Source: Candidatus Methanovirga meridionalis
GTDB taxonomy: Archaea; Methanobacteriota; Methanobacteria; Methanobacteriales; Methanobacteriaceae
DNA length: 12,504 nucleotides
Assembly (NCBI GenBank): GCA_031289325.1
Contig: JAITPS010000051.1
Coordinates: 1-12,504, forward strand
Reading direction: 5' to 3'
Shown piece by piece: positions 1 to 6,075 of this stretch. How positions within the stretch are numbered: the stretch's first letter is position 1; each line of letters opens with the position of its first letter. A program made the translations under genes and the position numbers. Below the pieces are notes generated by a model. It saw only the letters and a program-made list of their open reading frames with translations, was not told the DNA's origin and ran no database searches.

Positions 1-100
1 ATTTTTTATTATTAAATTTTTTATTATTAAATTTTTTATTATTAAATTTTTTATTATTAAATTTTTTATTATTAAATTTTTTATTATTAAATTTTTTATT
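1..100. repeat. 15-bp AT-only tandem repeat at the window edge
   Basis: Six perfect copies of ATTTTTTATTATTAA fill 1-90 and a seventh partial copy runs to about 100. The array may continue to the left of the window. It contains no G or C and shows no coding potential. It is best described as a simple minisatellite in the spacer before the nicotianamine synthase-like gene. Its role is unknown. Confidence 0.9.
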
Positions 101-110
101 AAAAAAATAT

Positions 111-195
111 TTAAAAAATTAATTTAATATTAATTGAAACTTTTAAAAACGAAACTTTTAAAAACGGAGAATATATTCTCCTAAGTTGAAAAATA
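111..195 (+). repeat. Dispersed palindrome-bearing repeat, copy 1
   Basis: The first 40 bases (111-150) match 4621-4660 at 38 of 40 positions. The 15-mer GAAACTTTTAAAAAC is duplicated at 136-150 and 151-165. It is followed by the perfect 16-bp palindrome GGAGAATATATTCTCC at 166-181 and then TAAGTTGAAAA. The palindrome and its flanks recur at 3560-3592 upstream of the fumarase-like gene. This is an intergenic repeat family of unknown function. A protein-binding site or an RNA stem are both possible. Confidence 0.75.
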
Positions 196-314
196 AAAAA
201 ATTCATCATTTAAAATTTAAGAATTTTCACATAATAACTATATTTTAATAAAAATTAAATTTTTTTTTTAAAATAGTAAAAAATTTGATTTTAAACTATA
301 ATATTTATGTTCAA

Positions 315-368
315 CTTTCTTTTTAAAGTTTGTTTTCTTTTTAAAGTTTGTTTTCTTGTTAAAGTTTA
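315..368 (+). repeat. Three 18-bp tandem repeats in the leader of the nicotianamine synthase-like gene
   Basis: Copies at 315-332, 333-350 and 351-368 follow the pattern TTTTCTTTTTAAAGTTTG, with one to three differences in the outer copies. They lie between a possible TATA box (TATAATATTTA, 297-307) and the ATG at 422, so they would sit in a pyrimidine-rich transcribed leader if that box is used. The remaining bases 196-296 and 369-412 show only AT-rich sequence with nothing further recognisable. Confidence 0.75.
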
Positions 369-421
369 TTTTTAAGTTTATTGAATTTTTAATTTATATA
401 ATTAATTGTTTTGGTGAATAA

Positions 422-1243
422 ATGAGTTGTTACAAGTATTGGAGTAAAATAAAAGAAATATCTGAAAAGCTTTCTGAATATGGTGATTTAGATAATCATG
501 CTGAATCTGCATTAGATAATATAGATATTAATGAAATTATAAAACTTTTAGATGAAATTGAAATAATTGCTCATGATAGAGAAATAGATTTTGATTCTGC
601 TAAACATATTTTAGATGATGAAAAAATGAATAAAGCTTTGATTTTAATTAGAAAATTTTATGTCTATATTGGAGCACGTCTTGAAAGAGAAAATGCATTA
701 AAAATACTAAGTTCAAATGATCCAAATTCTACTTTAGATTCATTCCATTTTTATGATAGATACATAGGACTTATTGAAAATGAAAGCCAATTAGCTAAAT
801 TTAATAAGGATAAAACAGTTATATTCATTGGAAGTGGACCATTACCTTTAACATTAATAATGTTTAATAAAGTTTTTAAGTGTAAATGTATTGGTATTGA
901 AATTAAAGAAGAAGTCGCTGAATTATCTCGAAATGTAGTTGAAAAACTGGGATTAAATGAAGATATTAAAATTATTGTTGGAAATGAAAAAACCATTAAA
1001 GATTTAGATTATGATATTTTGATGGTTGCTGCATTAGCAGAACCTAAAGAAAGAGTTTTTGCAAATATTTGGGAAATTGTTACTGAAAAAACAACTATTT
1101 TATACAGAACATACACGGGTATGAGAGCTATTTTATATTCTCCAGTAACAGAAAAAGATACTCGTGGTTTTCATAAGGAGGTCATGATTTTACCAACAGG
1201 CAATACAAATAACACATCTGTTTTAATTAGAAAAATTATTTAA
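422..1243 (+). CDS. Nicotianamine synthase-like protein (archaeal type)
   Basis: The 273-residue protein resembles the archaeal nicotianamine synthase family, in which aminobutyryl groups from S-adenosylmethionine are condensed into a nicotianamine-like metal chelator; the Methanothermobacter enzyme makes thermonicotianamine. An N-terminal helical region (about 1-120) precedes a Rossmann-type SAM domain. The family signature IGSGPLPLT is at 136-144, with an acidic residue (E160) ending the next strand, as expected for SAM ribose binding. FYDRYIGLI at 110-118 matches the family's conserved aromatic segment, and ARLEREN (85-91) holds candidate catalytic glutamates. The ATG at 422 is preceded by GGTGA at 413-417 with a 4-base gap. 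It stands alone; the next gene begins about 370 bases later. Cytoplasmic, with no signal peptide or membrane segment. Family assignment is strong; the exact product and its physiological use in a methanogen are not settled by sequence. Confidence 0.9.
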   Translation: MSCYKYWSKIKEISEKLSEYGDLDNHAESALDNIDINEIIKLLDEIEIIAHDREIDFDSAKHILDDEKMNKALILIRKFYVYIGARLERENALKILSSNDPNSTLDSFHFYDRYIGLIENESQLAKFNKDKTVIFIGSGPLPLTLIMFNKVFKCKCIGIEIKEEVAELSRNVVEKLGLNEDIKIIVGNEKTIKDLDYDILMVAALAEPKERVFANIWEIVTEKTTILYRTYTGMRAILYSPVTEKDTRGFHKEVMILPTGNTNNTSVLIRKII

Positions 1244-1313
1244 CAATTGTTAAAAAATTAATTAATTTAGTTATATATTGATTTTGATAGGGTTTTTAAT
1301 AAATAATTTTTTT
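1240..1313 (+). terminator. Possible termination region after the nicotianamine synthase-like gene
   Basis: A perfect 14-bp palindrome, TTAACAATTGTTAA (1240-1253), overlaps the TAA stop codon. T-runs follow at 1293-1297 and 1307-1313. Archaeal termination depends mainly on oligo-T tracts, so the T-runs are the likelier signal. Without transcript data this is tentative. Confidence 0.35.
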
Positions 1314-1390
1314 ATAAATAAATCTTATTAAAATATATTAATTTAAAATTAGTTATATTAATTAAAATAAGTTTATATTACTTAAAATTT

Positions 1391-1420
1391 AAAATTATAG
1401 ATTTTTATAAATCAATATTT
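1391..1420 (-). repeat. Dispersed 30-bp unit, inverted copy
   Basis: Read on the minus strand, this is the same 30-bp unit that is tandemly repeated at 10651-10971, with about three differences; it is closest to the copies ending in AAAATCTATAATTTT. Being a single inverted copy in a distant spacer, it shows that the unit is dispersed and not only a local tandem expansion. Confidence 0.8.
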
Positions 1421-1550
1421 AAAATTAAATAATTTAAAATATTATGGGACTCAAAAATTATTTAATACTCAAAAATTATTTAATAAATTTCATTAATCTG
1501 AAAATTAAATGGTTTATTTTAATTATTTCATTAATCTGAATAAAAATAAT

Positions 1551-1583
1551 TATCAAAACCACCATAACATAAATTTAATAAAT
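1551..1583 (+). promoter_or_regulatory. Candidate promoter of the acetolactate synthase-like gene
   Basis: TATCAAAACCACCATA (1551-1566) is followed by an AT-rich TATA-like stretch, AAATTTAATAAAT (1571-1583). The first block recurs as TATCAAAACCACTATA at 4862-4877 and in a looser form at 6022-6038 before mre11. It lies about 50 bases before the start codon in both gene-linked cases. That constant spacing supports a BRE/TATA-type archaeal promoter, but no start site is known. Confidence 0.5.
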
Positions 1584-1602
1584 TTTTCTTATCATTGAAA
1601 AT

Positions 1603-1609
1603 AAGAGGT
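1603..1609 (+). promoter_or_regulatory. Ribosome binding site that selects the GTG start at 1616
   Basis: AAGAGGT lies 6 bases before the GTG at 1616. The longer open frame begins at a TTG (1595) upstream of this site and would place the Shine-Dalgarno sequence inside the coding region, so the GTG is preferred. Confidence 0.75.
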
Positions 1610-1615
1610 TTTATA

Positions 1616-3244
1616 GTGAATGCAGCTAAAATTATGGTTAAATTATTAGAAAATGAAGATGTTGAATTTATTTTTGGGGTTCCTGGTGAACAGATCACAG
1701 GTTTTTACAAGGCACTTAGTGAATCTAAAATTAAACATATTTTATGTAGAAATGAACAAACAGCTGCAATTGCTGGTGATGCATACAGCAGAACTTCACA
1801 AAAATTTGGAGTCTGTATTTCAACAGCAGGACCAGGAGCTTTAAATCTTATTATGGGTGCAGCAACAGCTTTTAAAGATTCAGTCCCATTACTTATTATC
1901 ACTGCCGATGTTCATAGTTTAATTAAGAGAAAAAACACAATCCAAGACATTGATTTAATAGGAATTTTTAAACCCATAACCATTAAAAATTATAATCCCG
2001 AGAATGGTAAAACAGCTATTTTAAATCTTAAAGAAGCCATTGAAATATTTAAAAAAGAACCTCGTGGACCAATACATTTAAATTTGACTAAAGATATTTT
2101 AGTTGATGAAGATATTGATGATGTGATTAATAAGAAAACTAACTACTCTCCAAACTATGATTATTCAAATATGGACTTAGCTATTAGAAAATTAAAATCA
2201 TCTGAAAAACCATTAATAATACTTGGAGAAGGTGTAAGAAGATCCAACTCTCTAAATGATATTAAAAAATTAATTAAAAAATATAATATTCCAACTGTTC
2301 ATAGCTACCATGCCAATGGAATTTTAAATTCTGAAGAGTTATTAAATTTTGGAATTATTGGAATTAGAGGAAGTGTAGCTGCTACAACTGCTTTTAAAGA
2401 TTCTGATTTGGTTCTTGCATTAGGTGCTACTCTTAATGATAGAACATTGAACTTAGATAAAGAAGAATTAGATGAAATGGATGAATTTATGAAAAGATTT
2501 GATAATAAAATAATTCATGTTAACATTGATAAAGCAGTTCTTAAAGGAAAAATTCAGATCCATGGAGATGTTAAAGAGTTTTTAAGTAGAATAAAAAACG
2601 AAGATATTTTTAATAATATTAATGATAATTGGTTATCCCTCAACCTTAAAAATAAAGATATCCCTGATAAATCTAAAGTGTATATCAATGATGGACATAT
2701 TTTAAAACCTCAAAAAGCTATAGAAACCATCTTGGATGCTCATAAGAATAGTTTAATAGTTAATGATGCTGGAAGTCATACAACTTGGGTTCTTCTATTT
2801 CATAATCCAAGTGAAAAAGGAAGATTGATTAATTCAGGAGGATTGATTCCTATGGGTTATGGATTACCTGGAGCAATTGGTGTTTCAATAGCTAACCCAG
2901 AAAAAGAAGTAATAGCTATTATGGGTGATGGTGATATTCAGATGAACATTCAAGATTTAGCAACAATATCAGAACATAATTTACCAATCACTCTCTTTGT
3001 TTTAAACAACAATCAGCTTGGAATAATCAGACAATGGGAAGAATGTTTCTATGATATGGAACCTTATGCCGTTGATTTAAAAAATCCTGATTTTATAGCT
3101 ATTTCGAATGCTTATGGCATTGAAGGAGAAAAAGTTTCTACTTATGATAAACTTGTTTTAGCTATTAAAAAAGCTAAATCTCTTAAAAAACCATACTTAA
3201 TTGAAATCATAGTCAGTAGAGAAAATATTCCTTTACCTGCATGA
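1616..3244 (+). CDS. Thiamine-diphosphate enzyme, acetolactate synthase large-subunit-like
   Basis: This 542-residue protein has the three-domain layout of the acetolactate synthase / pyruvate oxidase family: a PYR domain, a central domain and a PP domain. In the PYR domain, the glutamate of NEQTAAIAGDAY (E47) is the residue that activates the thiamine ring in this family. The central domain contains LGATLNDRT, comparable to the LGARFDDR region of acetolactate synthases. The cofactor-binding signature in the PP domain runs from GDG (437-439) to NNN (464-466). The GTG start is chosen from the AAGAGGT site; the open frame also extends 7 codons upstream to a TTG. No regulatory-subunit gene (ilvN-like) is adjacent, unlike typical branched-chain operons, so it may be a paralogue with another 2-oxoacid substrate. 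Cytoplasmic. Family certain; substrate uncertain. Confidence 0.88.
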   Translation: MNAAKIMVKLLENEDVEFIFGVPGEQITGFYKALSESKIKHILCRNEQTAAIAGDAYSRTSQKFGVCISTAGPGALNLIMGAATAFKDSVPLLIITADVHSLIKRKNTIQDIDLIGIFKPITIKNYNPENGKTAILNLKEAIEIFKKEPRGPIHLNLTKDILVDEDIDDVINKKTNYSPNYDYSNMDLAIRKLKSSEKPLIILGEGVRRSNSLNDIKKLIKKYNIPTVHSYHANGILNSEELLNFGIIGIRGSVAATTAFKDSDLVLALGATLNDRTLNLDKEELDEMDEFMKRFDNKIIHVNIDKAVLKGKIQIHGDVKEFLSRIKNEDIFNNINDNWLSLNLKNKDIPDKSKVYINDGHILKPQKAIETILDAHKNSLIVNDAGSHTTWVLLFHNPSEKGRLINSGGLIPMGYGLPGAIGVSIANPEKEVIAIMGDGDIQMNIQDLATISEHNLPITLFVLNNNQLGIIRQWEECFYDMEPYAVDLKNPDFIAISNAYGIEGEKVSTYDKLVLAIKKAKSLKKPYLIEIIVSRENIPLPA

Positions 3245-3384
3245 AGTATATTATTTTATTAATCATGATATGATATGATCACTTCATGAAATGATATGAT
3301 TACTAATAAATTAATTTTTAAGAATTCTAATATGGTAGTATAAGACTTAAATTTTTGTAAAAATCGTTACTTTTACTTTTTCTT

Positions 3385-3488
3385 AAAATCAATTTTTTTA
3401 AATTAAAATCAATTTTTTCTAAATTAAAATCAATTTTTTTAAAATTAAAATCAATTCTTTTAAAAATAAAATCAATTTTTTTAAAAAT
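3385..3488 (+). repeat. Five-copy 20-21 bp phased A/T-tract array
   Basis: AAAATCAATTTTTTT-like units begin at 3385, 3405, 3426, 3447 and 3468, giving a 20-21 base period, about two helical turns. Each unit has an A-run and a T-run roughly ten bases apart. Phased tracts of this kind are known to bend DNA, so intrinsic curvature upstream of the fumarase-like gene is a reasonable inference. Confidence 0.8.
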
Positions 3489-3505
3489 AAAAAATTTTAA
3501 ATTTT

Positions 3506-3535
3506 AAAATTATGGATTATTATAAAGTGATATTA
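3506..3535 (-). repeat. Dispersed 30-bp unit, inverted and degenerate
   Basis: The stretch aligns without gaps to the inverted unit at 1391-1420, sharing AAAATTAT at one end and TATAAA in the middle, with several substitutions. It overlaps the left edge of the palindrome-bearing repeat copy 2. Given the AT-only composition the match is moderate. Confidence 0.5.
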
Positions 3536-3592
3536 ATTTAATATTATTTTGAAATTTTTAAAAACAGAGAATAAATTCTCCTAAGTTGAAAA
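3525..3592 (+). repeat. Dispersed palindrome-bearing repeat, copy 2
   Basis: ATTAATTTAATATT, then a GAAATTTTTAAAAAC-type block, then GAGAAT-AA-ATTCTC (3567-3580), then CTAAGTTGAAAA reproduces the order seen at 111-195. The palindrome is imperfect at its centre but both arms are conserved. It lies about 30 bases upstream of the candidate TATA box of the fumarase-like gene, a position suitable for an operator. Confidence 0.7.
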
Positions 3593-3610
3593 TAAATTTT
3601 CAACAATAAG

Positions 3611-3620
3611 ATATTTAAAA
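3611..3620 (+). promoter_or_regulatory. Candidate TATA box of the fumarase-like gene
   Basis: ATATTTAAAA lies 48 bases before the ATG at 3668 and is followed by TAAATGATTAATTAC. The box and what follows resemble 4874-4900 (TATATTTAAAAATAACTGATTAATTA), where no gene follows. The assignment rests on composition, spacing and this similarity. Confidence 0.45.
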
Positions 3621-3667
3621 TAAATGATTAATTACAAACTTTTTTTATAACACTATAATTAAAAAAG

Positions 3668-4522
3668 ATGATTTTGATGGATATTATAAATAAAGTTGAA
3701 AAAACTCTTATTAAAGCAAGTACAAGATACTCTAAAGATAGAGCCAAAGCTTTAATCAAAGCTTATCATAATGAAACCAATGAAGATGCTAAATGGGCAT
3801 TAGAATTAATGGTTAAAAACATGGAAATAGCAAGGAAAGATAAAGTTCCTTTATGTGATGATACAGGAGTTCCTCATATTTTAATTGAAATAGGGGATAA
3901 TGTTAAAAGTATTCCAAACAAACTTTTTGAAGATATTAAAGAGGGAGTTGCTATTGGACTTAAAAACTTACCAGGACGACCAATGGCAGTGAAAGGTAAT
4001 AATATTGAAAGAATAGAGCAATCTAAAGGATTGTATTCAAATAGTGAAAGTCTCAAAGCAGCACCTTTTTTAATAGATACATACAATGGAGATAAGATTA
4101 AAATCCATATTTTATTACTTGGTGGAGGTCCAGAGATAAGAGCTAAAACAAATAAGGTTTTTCATAAAAGAGATTATAATAATATTCTTAGGGTAGCATT
4201 CAATCATTTAAAAGATAATTTAAATCTTCTTGGATGTACACCATCTATTCCATCAATTGGGATTGGAAGAACTCATTTTGAAGCAACAGCATTAATGTTA
4301 AAAGGAATGGCTTATGGAAACTTAGACAATCAATCGGATTTAGAGAAAAATTTCACTAAAAGATTAAATCAACTTCAAATAGGGACAATGGGTTTTGGAG
4401 GAGATACAACGGCTTTAGGTTCATTTATTAATATTGGTCCACAAAGAGCAAGTGGAGTAAGGTTATTAGCTATTCGTCCATGCTGTTTTGTAGAACCCAG
4501 AGTAGCATCTTTTGAATTTTAG
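3668..4522 (+). CDS. Class I fumarate hydratase alpha-subunit family protein
   Basis: The 284-residue protein belongs to the iron-sulfur hydro-lyase family whose alpha chain, with a beta chain, interconverts fumarate and malate (some members act on tartrate). PLCDDTG (61-67) gives the first cluster cysteine, C63. LLGCTPSIPSIGIG (187-200) gives C190, and RPCCF near the end (270-274) gives C272 or C273; the three sites fit [4Fe-4S] ligation. LGGGP at 151-155 and FGGDTTAL at 243-250 match glycine-rich family motifs. The segment after FGGDTTAL departs from the usual HxE-like pattern of characterised fumarases, so substrate assignment is less sure. No beta-subunit gene is adjacent; methanogens often encode it elsewhere. 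An ATG at 3677 is an equally possible start, as no clear Shine-Dalgarno sequence decides. In methanogens fumarase serves the incomplete reductive citric acid route. Confidence 0.85.
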   Translation: MILMDIINKVEKTLIKASTRYSKDRAKALIKAYHNETNEDAKWALELMVKNMEIARKDKVPLCDDTGVPHILIEIGDNVKSIPNKLFEDIKEGVAIGLKNLPGRPMAVKGNNIERIEQSKGLYSNSESLKAAPFLIDTYNGDKIKIHILLLGGGPEIRAKTNKVFHKRDYNNILRVAFNHLKDNLNLLGCTPSIPSIGIGRTHFEATALMLKGMAYGNLDNQSDLEKNFTKRLNQLQIGTMGFGGDTTALGSFINIGPQRASGVRLLAIRPCCFVEPRVASFEF

Positions 4523-4525
4523 ATT

Positions 4526-4554
4526 AACATAAAAAATCATCAATGTTATGTTTT
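4526..4554 (+). terminator. Candidate hairpin terminator after the fumarase-like gene
   Basis: AACATAA (4526-4532) and TTATGTT (4546-4552) form a 7-bp stem with a 13-base loop, four bases after the stop codon, and a run of T's ends the structure. The context is right for a terminator, but the stem is AT-rich and weak. Confidence 0.45.
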
Positions 4555-4620
4555 AAAAATGAATAAATAAAAATTATATTCAATTCAATGTTTTAAAAAT
4601 GAAGAAATAAAAATTATTAT

Positions 4621-4675
4621 TTAAAAAATTAATTTAATATTAATTGAAATTTTTAAAAATAGGATATATTCGTTG
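4621..4675 (+). repeat. Dispersed palindrome-bearing repeat, decayed copy 3
   Basis: 4621-4660 matches 111-150 at 38 of 40 bases, the best conserved part of the family. The following palindrome is degraded here to AGGATATATTCGT, so the dyad symmetry seen in copies 1 and 2 is lost. Confidence 0.7.
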
Positions 4676-4880
4676 TGAAAAAGTTCTTAAATTTCGAATG
4701 ATAATTTTTTTATTAAATTATTTAATTTTAAATATTAATTCATGAAAATCTATAATTTTAAATTTTAAATTAATATAATTAATTTTAAATTAATATAAAT
4801 AATTTTAAATTAATATTATTTAATAATATTTATTTTTAAAACAGTTATTTATCAAGCACTTTATCAAAACCACTATATTT
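4675..4880 (+). repeat. Long dispersed intergenic element, copy A
   Basis: It starts with a GAAAAAGTTCTTAAATTT block and TTTTTTATTAAATTATTTAA, then carries one 30-bp unit (4730-4759) and a 27-bp unit relative (4760-4786). It then continues through TTTATTTTTAAAA and TTATTTATCAAG to a TATCAAAACCACTATA module. The same blocks occur in the same order at 10523-11064. It is non-coding in all frames apart from trivial peptides. Confidence 0.65.
4730..4759 (+). repeat. Dispersed 30-bp unit inside copy A
   Basis: AAATATTAATTCATGAAAAT followed by CTATAATTTT is a single copy of the unit amplified at 10651-10971. It is followed directly by a 27-bp relative (4760-4786), the same neighbour relation as in the minisatellite. 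Confidence 0.8.
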
Positions 4881-4890
4881 AAAAATAACT
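4862..4890 (+). promoter_or_regulatory. Promoter-like module with no gene behind it
   Basis: TATCAAAACCACTATA (4862-4877) runs into ATTTAAAAATAAC. It shares 15 of 16 bases with 1551-1566 and looks like the region before mre11 (6022-6048). No credible coding sequence follows on this strand. It may be inert, drive an antisense or small RNA across the chelatase 3' end, or be part of the dispersed element. Confidence 0.4.
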
Positions 4891-4948
4891 GATTAATTAA
4901 AACATTTTTCACCAATACAAGATAATTTAGATGAATTATACAATAAAT

Positions 4949-5860
4949 TTACTTATTTATTGTTGCATCTACACGTTGTTTAATAATATCAATAAGTAAA
5001 GGATTAGAACCAATAGGATCGAGATATATGATCTTTCCATTAAAATCTATCCCTATATTTTCATGATTATGAGAATGATCATGGTCATGATGATGACTGT
5101 GTTTAATATATTTAATATCTGTTGGAAGTTTTAAAATTTTAGGAATATCTCTTTTTGTATGCATTCCATGAGCTATGAAAACAGGAACAACAATTAAATT
5201 TTCAAAATTATTATTTTTCAAGAATTCATTAATTGCAACAGGAATACTTGGATTTGCAAGTTCCATGAACCCTATAGTTGCTTTATAATCAGTTTCATCT
5301 TTAAACATTCTTAGAAGTTCATTAACAAATTCACTATTGTAATTCAATCGACTACCATGACTAACCAGTACAATTCCAGTATTCTCATTGTTTAAAATAT
5401 CTGAATTTATGAATACATCATCAACTTTAGACTTCAATATTTGAAGAATAAGAGGATCTGGACCTATACAATCAAGTAAAACTATCTCCCCATCAAAACT
5501 AAAACTTTCAAGATGATTTAGGTAATGATCATCAGGATAGACACCATTTAAAAATCTTGGATCGTTTTCCTTTTTTTCCATGCCCAAGATTAAAGGTATG
5601 TCAACCAATGTGTGAATACCATCTGCTAAAAATATGGGCATAGCTATTATTTTATCAACTGCTTTTAATGAAAGATTATCGACTGCTTGTAAGATTGTGG
5701 GCTTTGAAAATTCTAAATATCCTATTTCAACAGGACAATTAATTACTTTTTTAAACTTCACAGCTATTTCACTAAATACATCACTTGCAAAAGGAAGACT
5801 ACTACCATGACTAATTAATATTACTCCAACATCATTTCCTTGTTTTAAATTTAAACTCAT
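4949..5860 (-). CDS. cfbA: Two-domain sirohydrochlorin chelatase (CfbA/CbiX family)
   Basis: This family inserts a divalent metal into sirohydrochlorin: nickel for coenzyme F430 (CfbA) or cobalt for cobamides (CbiX). The 303-residue protein holds two copies of the chelatase domain. Domain 1 (about 11-95) has ISHGSS with H18 and LADGIHT with H83; domain 2 (about 161-245) has VSHGSR with H168 and IAHGMHT with H231/H234. The paired histidines correspond to the metal-site histidines of the family. Characterised archaeal forms are often single-domain and dimeric, about 120-145 residues, so this is an internal fusion. A His/Asp-rich loop (HSHHHDHDHSHNH, 254-266) in domain 2 suggests metal storage or delivery. 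The ATG at 5858-5860 lacks a strong Shine-Dalgarno; GAGAG about a dozen bases upstream is the best candidate. Divergent from mre11. Which metal is used in vivo cannot be read from sequence; nickel is inferred from the methanogen context. Confidence 0.88.
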   Translation of the reverse strand: MSLNLKQGNDVGVILISHGSSLPFASDVFSEIAVKFKKVINCPVEIGYLEFSKPTILQAVDNLSLKAVDKIIAMPIFLADGIHTLVDIPLILGMEKKENDPRFLNGVYPDDHYLNHLESFSFDGEIVLLDCIGPDPLILQILKSKVDDVFINSDILNNENTGIVLVSHGSRLNYNSEFVNELLRMFKDETDYKATIGFMELANPSIPVAINEFLKNNNFENLIVVPVFIAHGMHTKRDIPKILKLPTDIKYIKHSHHHDHDHSHNHENIGIDFNGKIIYLDPIGSNPLLIDIIKQRVDATINK

Positions 5861-5931
5861 ATAAATCTTACTCTCTATTTGCGATTTTTCTAAAAATCTG
5901 TTTATTTAGAAACTAAGTTTAATATTATATT

Positions 5932-5979
5932 TATATTAAATAATGTATGTAAGAATATATTAAATAATGTATGTAAGAA
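5932..5979. repeat. Perfect 24-bp tandem duplication in the divergent promoter region
   Basis: Two identical 24-base copies (5932-5955 and 5956-5979) each contain ATTAAATAATGTATGTAAG. On the minus strand each copy ends in TTTAATATA, so the duplication doubles a TATA-like element and the TTACATAC motif next to it, upstream of the chelatase gene. It could be a duplicated operator or promoter, or simple replication slippage. Confidence 0.85.
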
Positions 5980-6021
5980 AAAAAATATTTAATTTTAAAA
6001 AAAATTATTTATTATGAATTT

Positions 6022-6043
6022 TATCAAAAATCAATATAGTAAA
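6022..6043 (+). promoter_or_regulatory. Candidate mre11 promoter
   Basis: TATCAAAAATCAATATAG followed by TAAA resembles the modules at 1551 and 4862 and sits about 49 bases before the ATG at 6087. The central AATATAGTAAA would be the TATA box. The spacing matches that of the acetolactate synthase-like gene. Confidence 0.5.
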
Positions 6044-6075
6044 AATAACAGTTTAAATTGTTTTAAACATGAATA

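Larger units (their letters stand above)
1244..1615. other. AT-rich spacer with short duplications
   Basis: This 370-base stretch has no credible gene; the longest start-to-stop frame from the ATG at 1444 is about 31 hydrophobic codons over repeats. An inverted copy of the dispersed 30-bp unit is at 1391-1420. ACTCAAAAATTATTTAAT is duplicated in tandem at 1449-1466 and 1467-1484. ATTTCATTAATCTGAA occurs at 1487-1502 and 1525-1540. The distal end carries the promoter module described separately. Confidence 0.7.
3245..3667. other. AT-rich spacer before the fumarase-like gene
   Basis: No gene is seen in these 420 bases. In order, it holds short ATGATATGAT direct repeats (about 3264-3300), a small ATTTTTGTAAAAAT dyad with T-rich sequence after it (3351-3381) that may end transcription of the upstream gene, a five-copy 21-bp array (3385-3488), an inverted degenerate 30-bp unit (3506-3535), a palindrome-bearing repeat (about 3525-3592) and a candidate promoter (3611-3620). 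Confidence 0.7.
4523..4948. other. Spacer between convergent genes, built of repeats
   Basis: This 426-base gap separates the stop codons of the plus-strand fumarase-like gene and the minus-strand chelatase. It contains the hairpin above, a 30-base direct duplication (4548-4577 and 4588-4617, one mismatch), a palindrome-repeat relative (4621-4675) and a long dispersed element (4675-4880) ending in a promoter-like module that no gene follows. The ATG at 4931 opens only 22 codons antisense to the chelatase end. Confidence 0.7.

Noticed and set aside
1444..1539. About 31-codon hydrophobic ORF in the spacer before the acetolactate synthase-like gene
   Set aside because: It is made of tandem duplications of AT-rich sequence and has no binding site or protein-like character.
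3264..3302. ATGATATGAT repeats as an operator or riboswitch
   Set aside because: They are irregular, follow a stop codon and have no clear dyad or conserved RNA structure.
4931..4999. 22-codon ORF downstream of the orphan promoter-like module
   Set aside because: It is short, lies antisense over the end of the chelatase gene and has no ribosome binding site.
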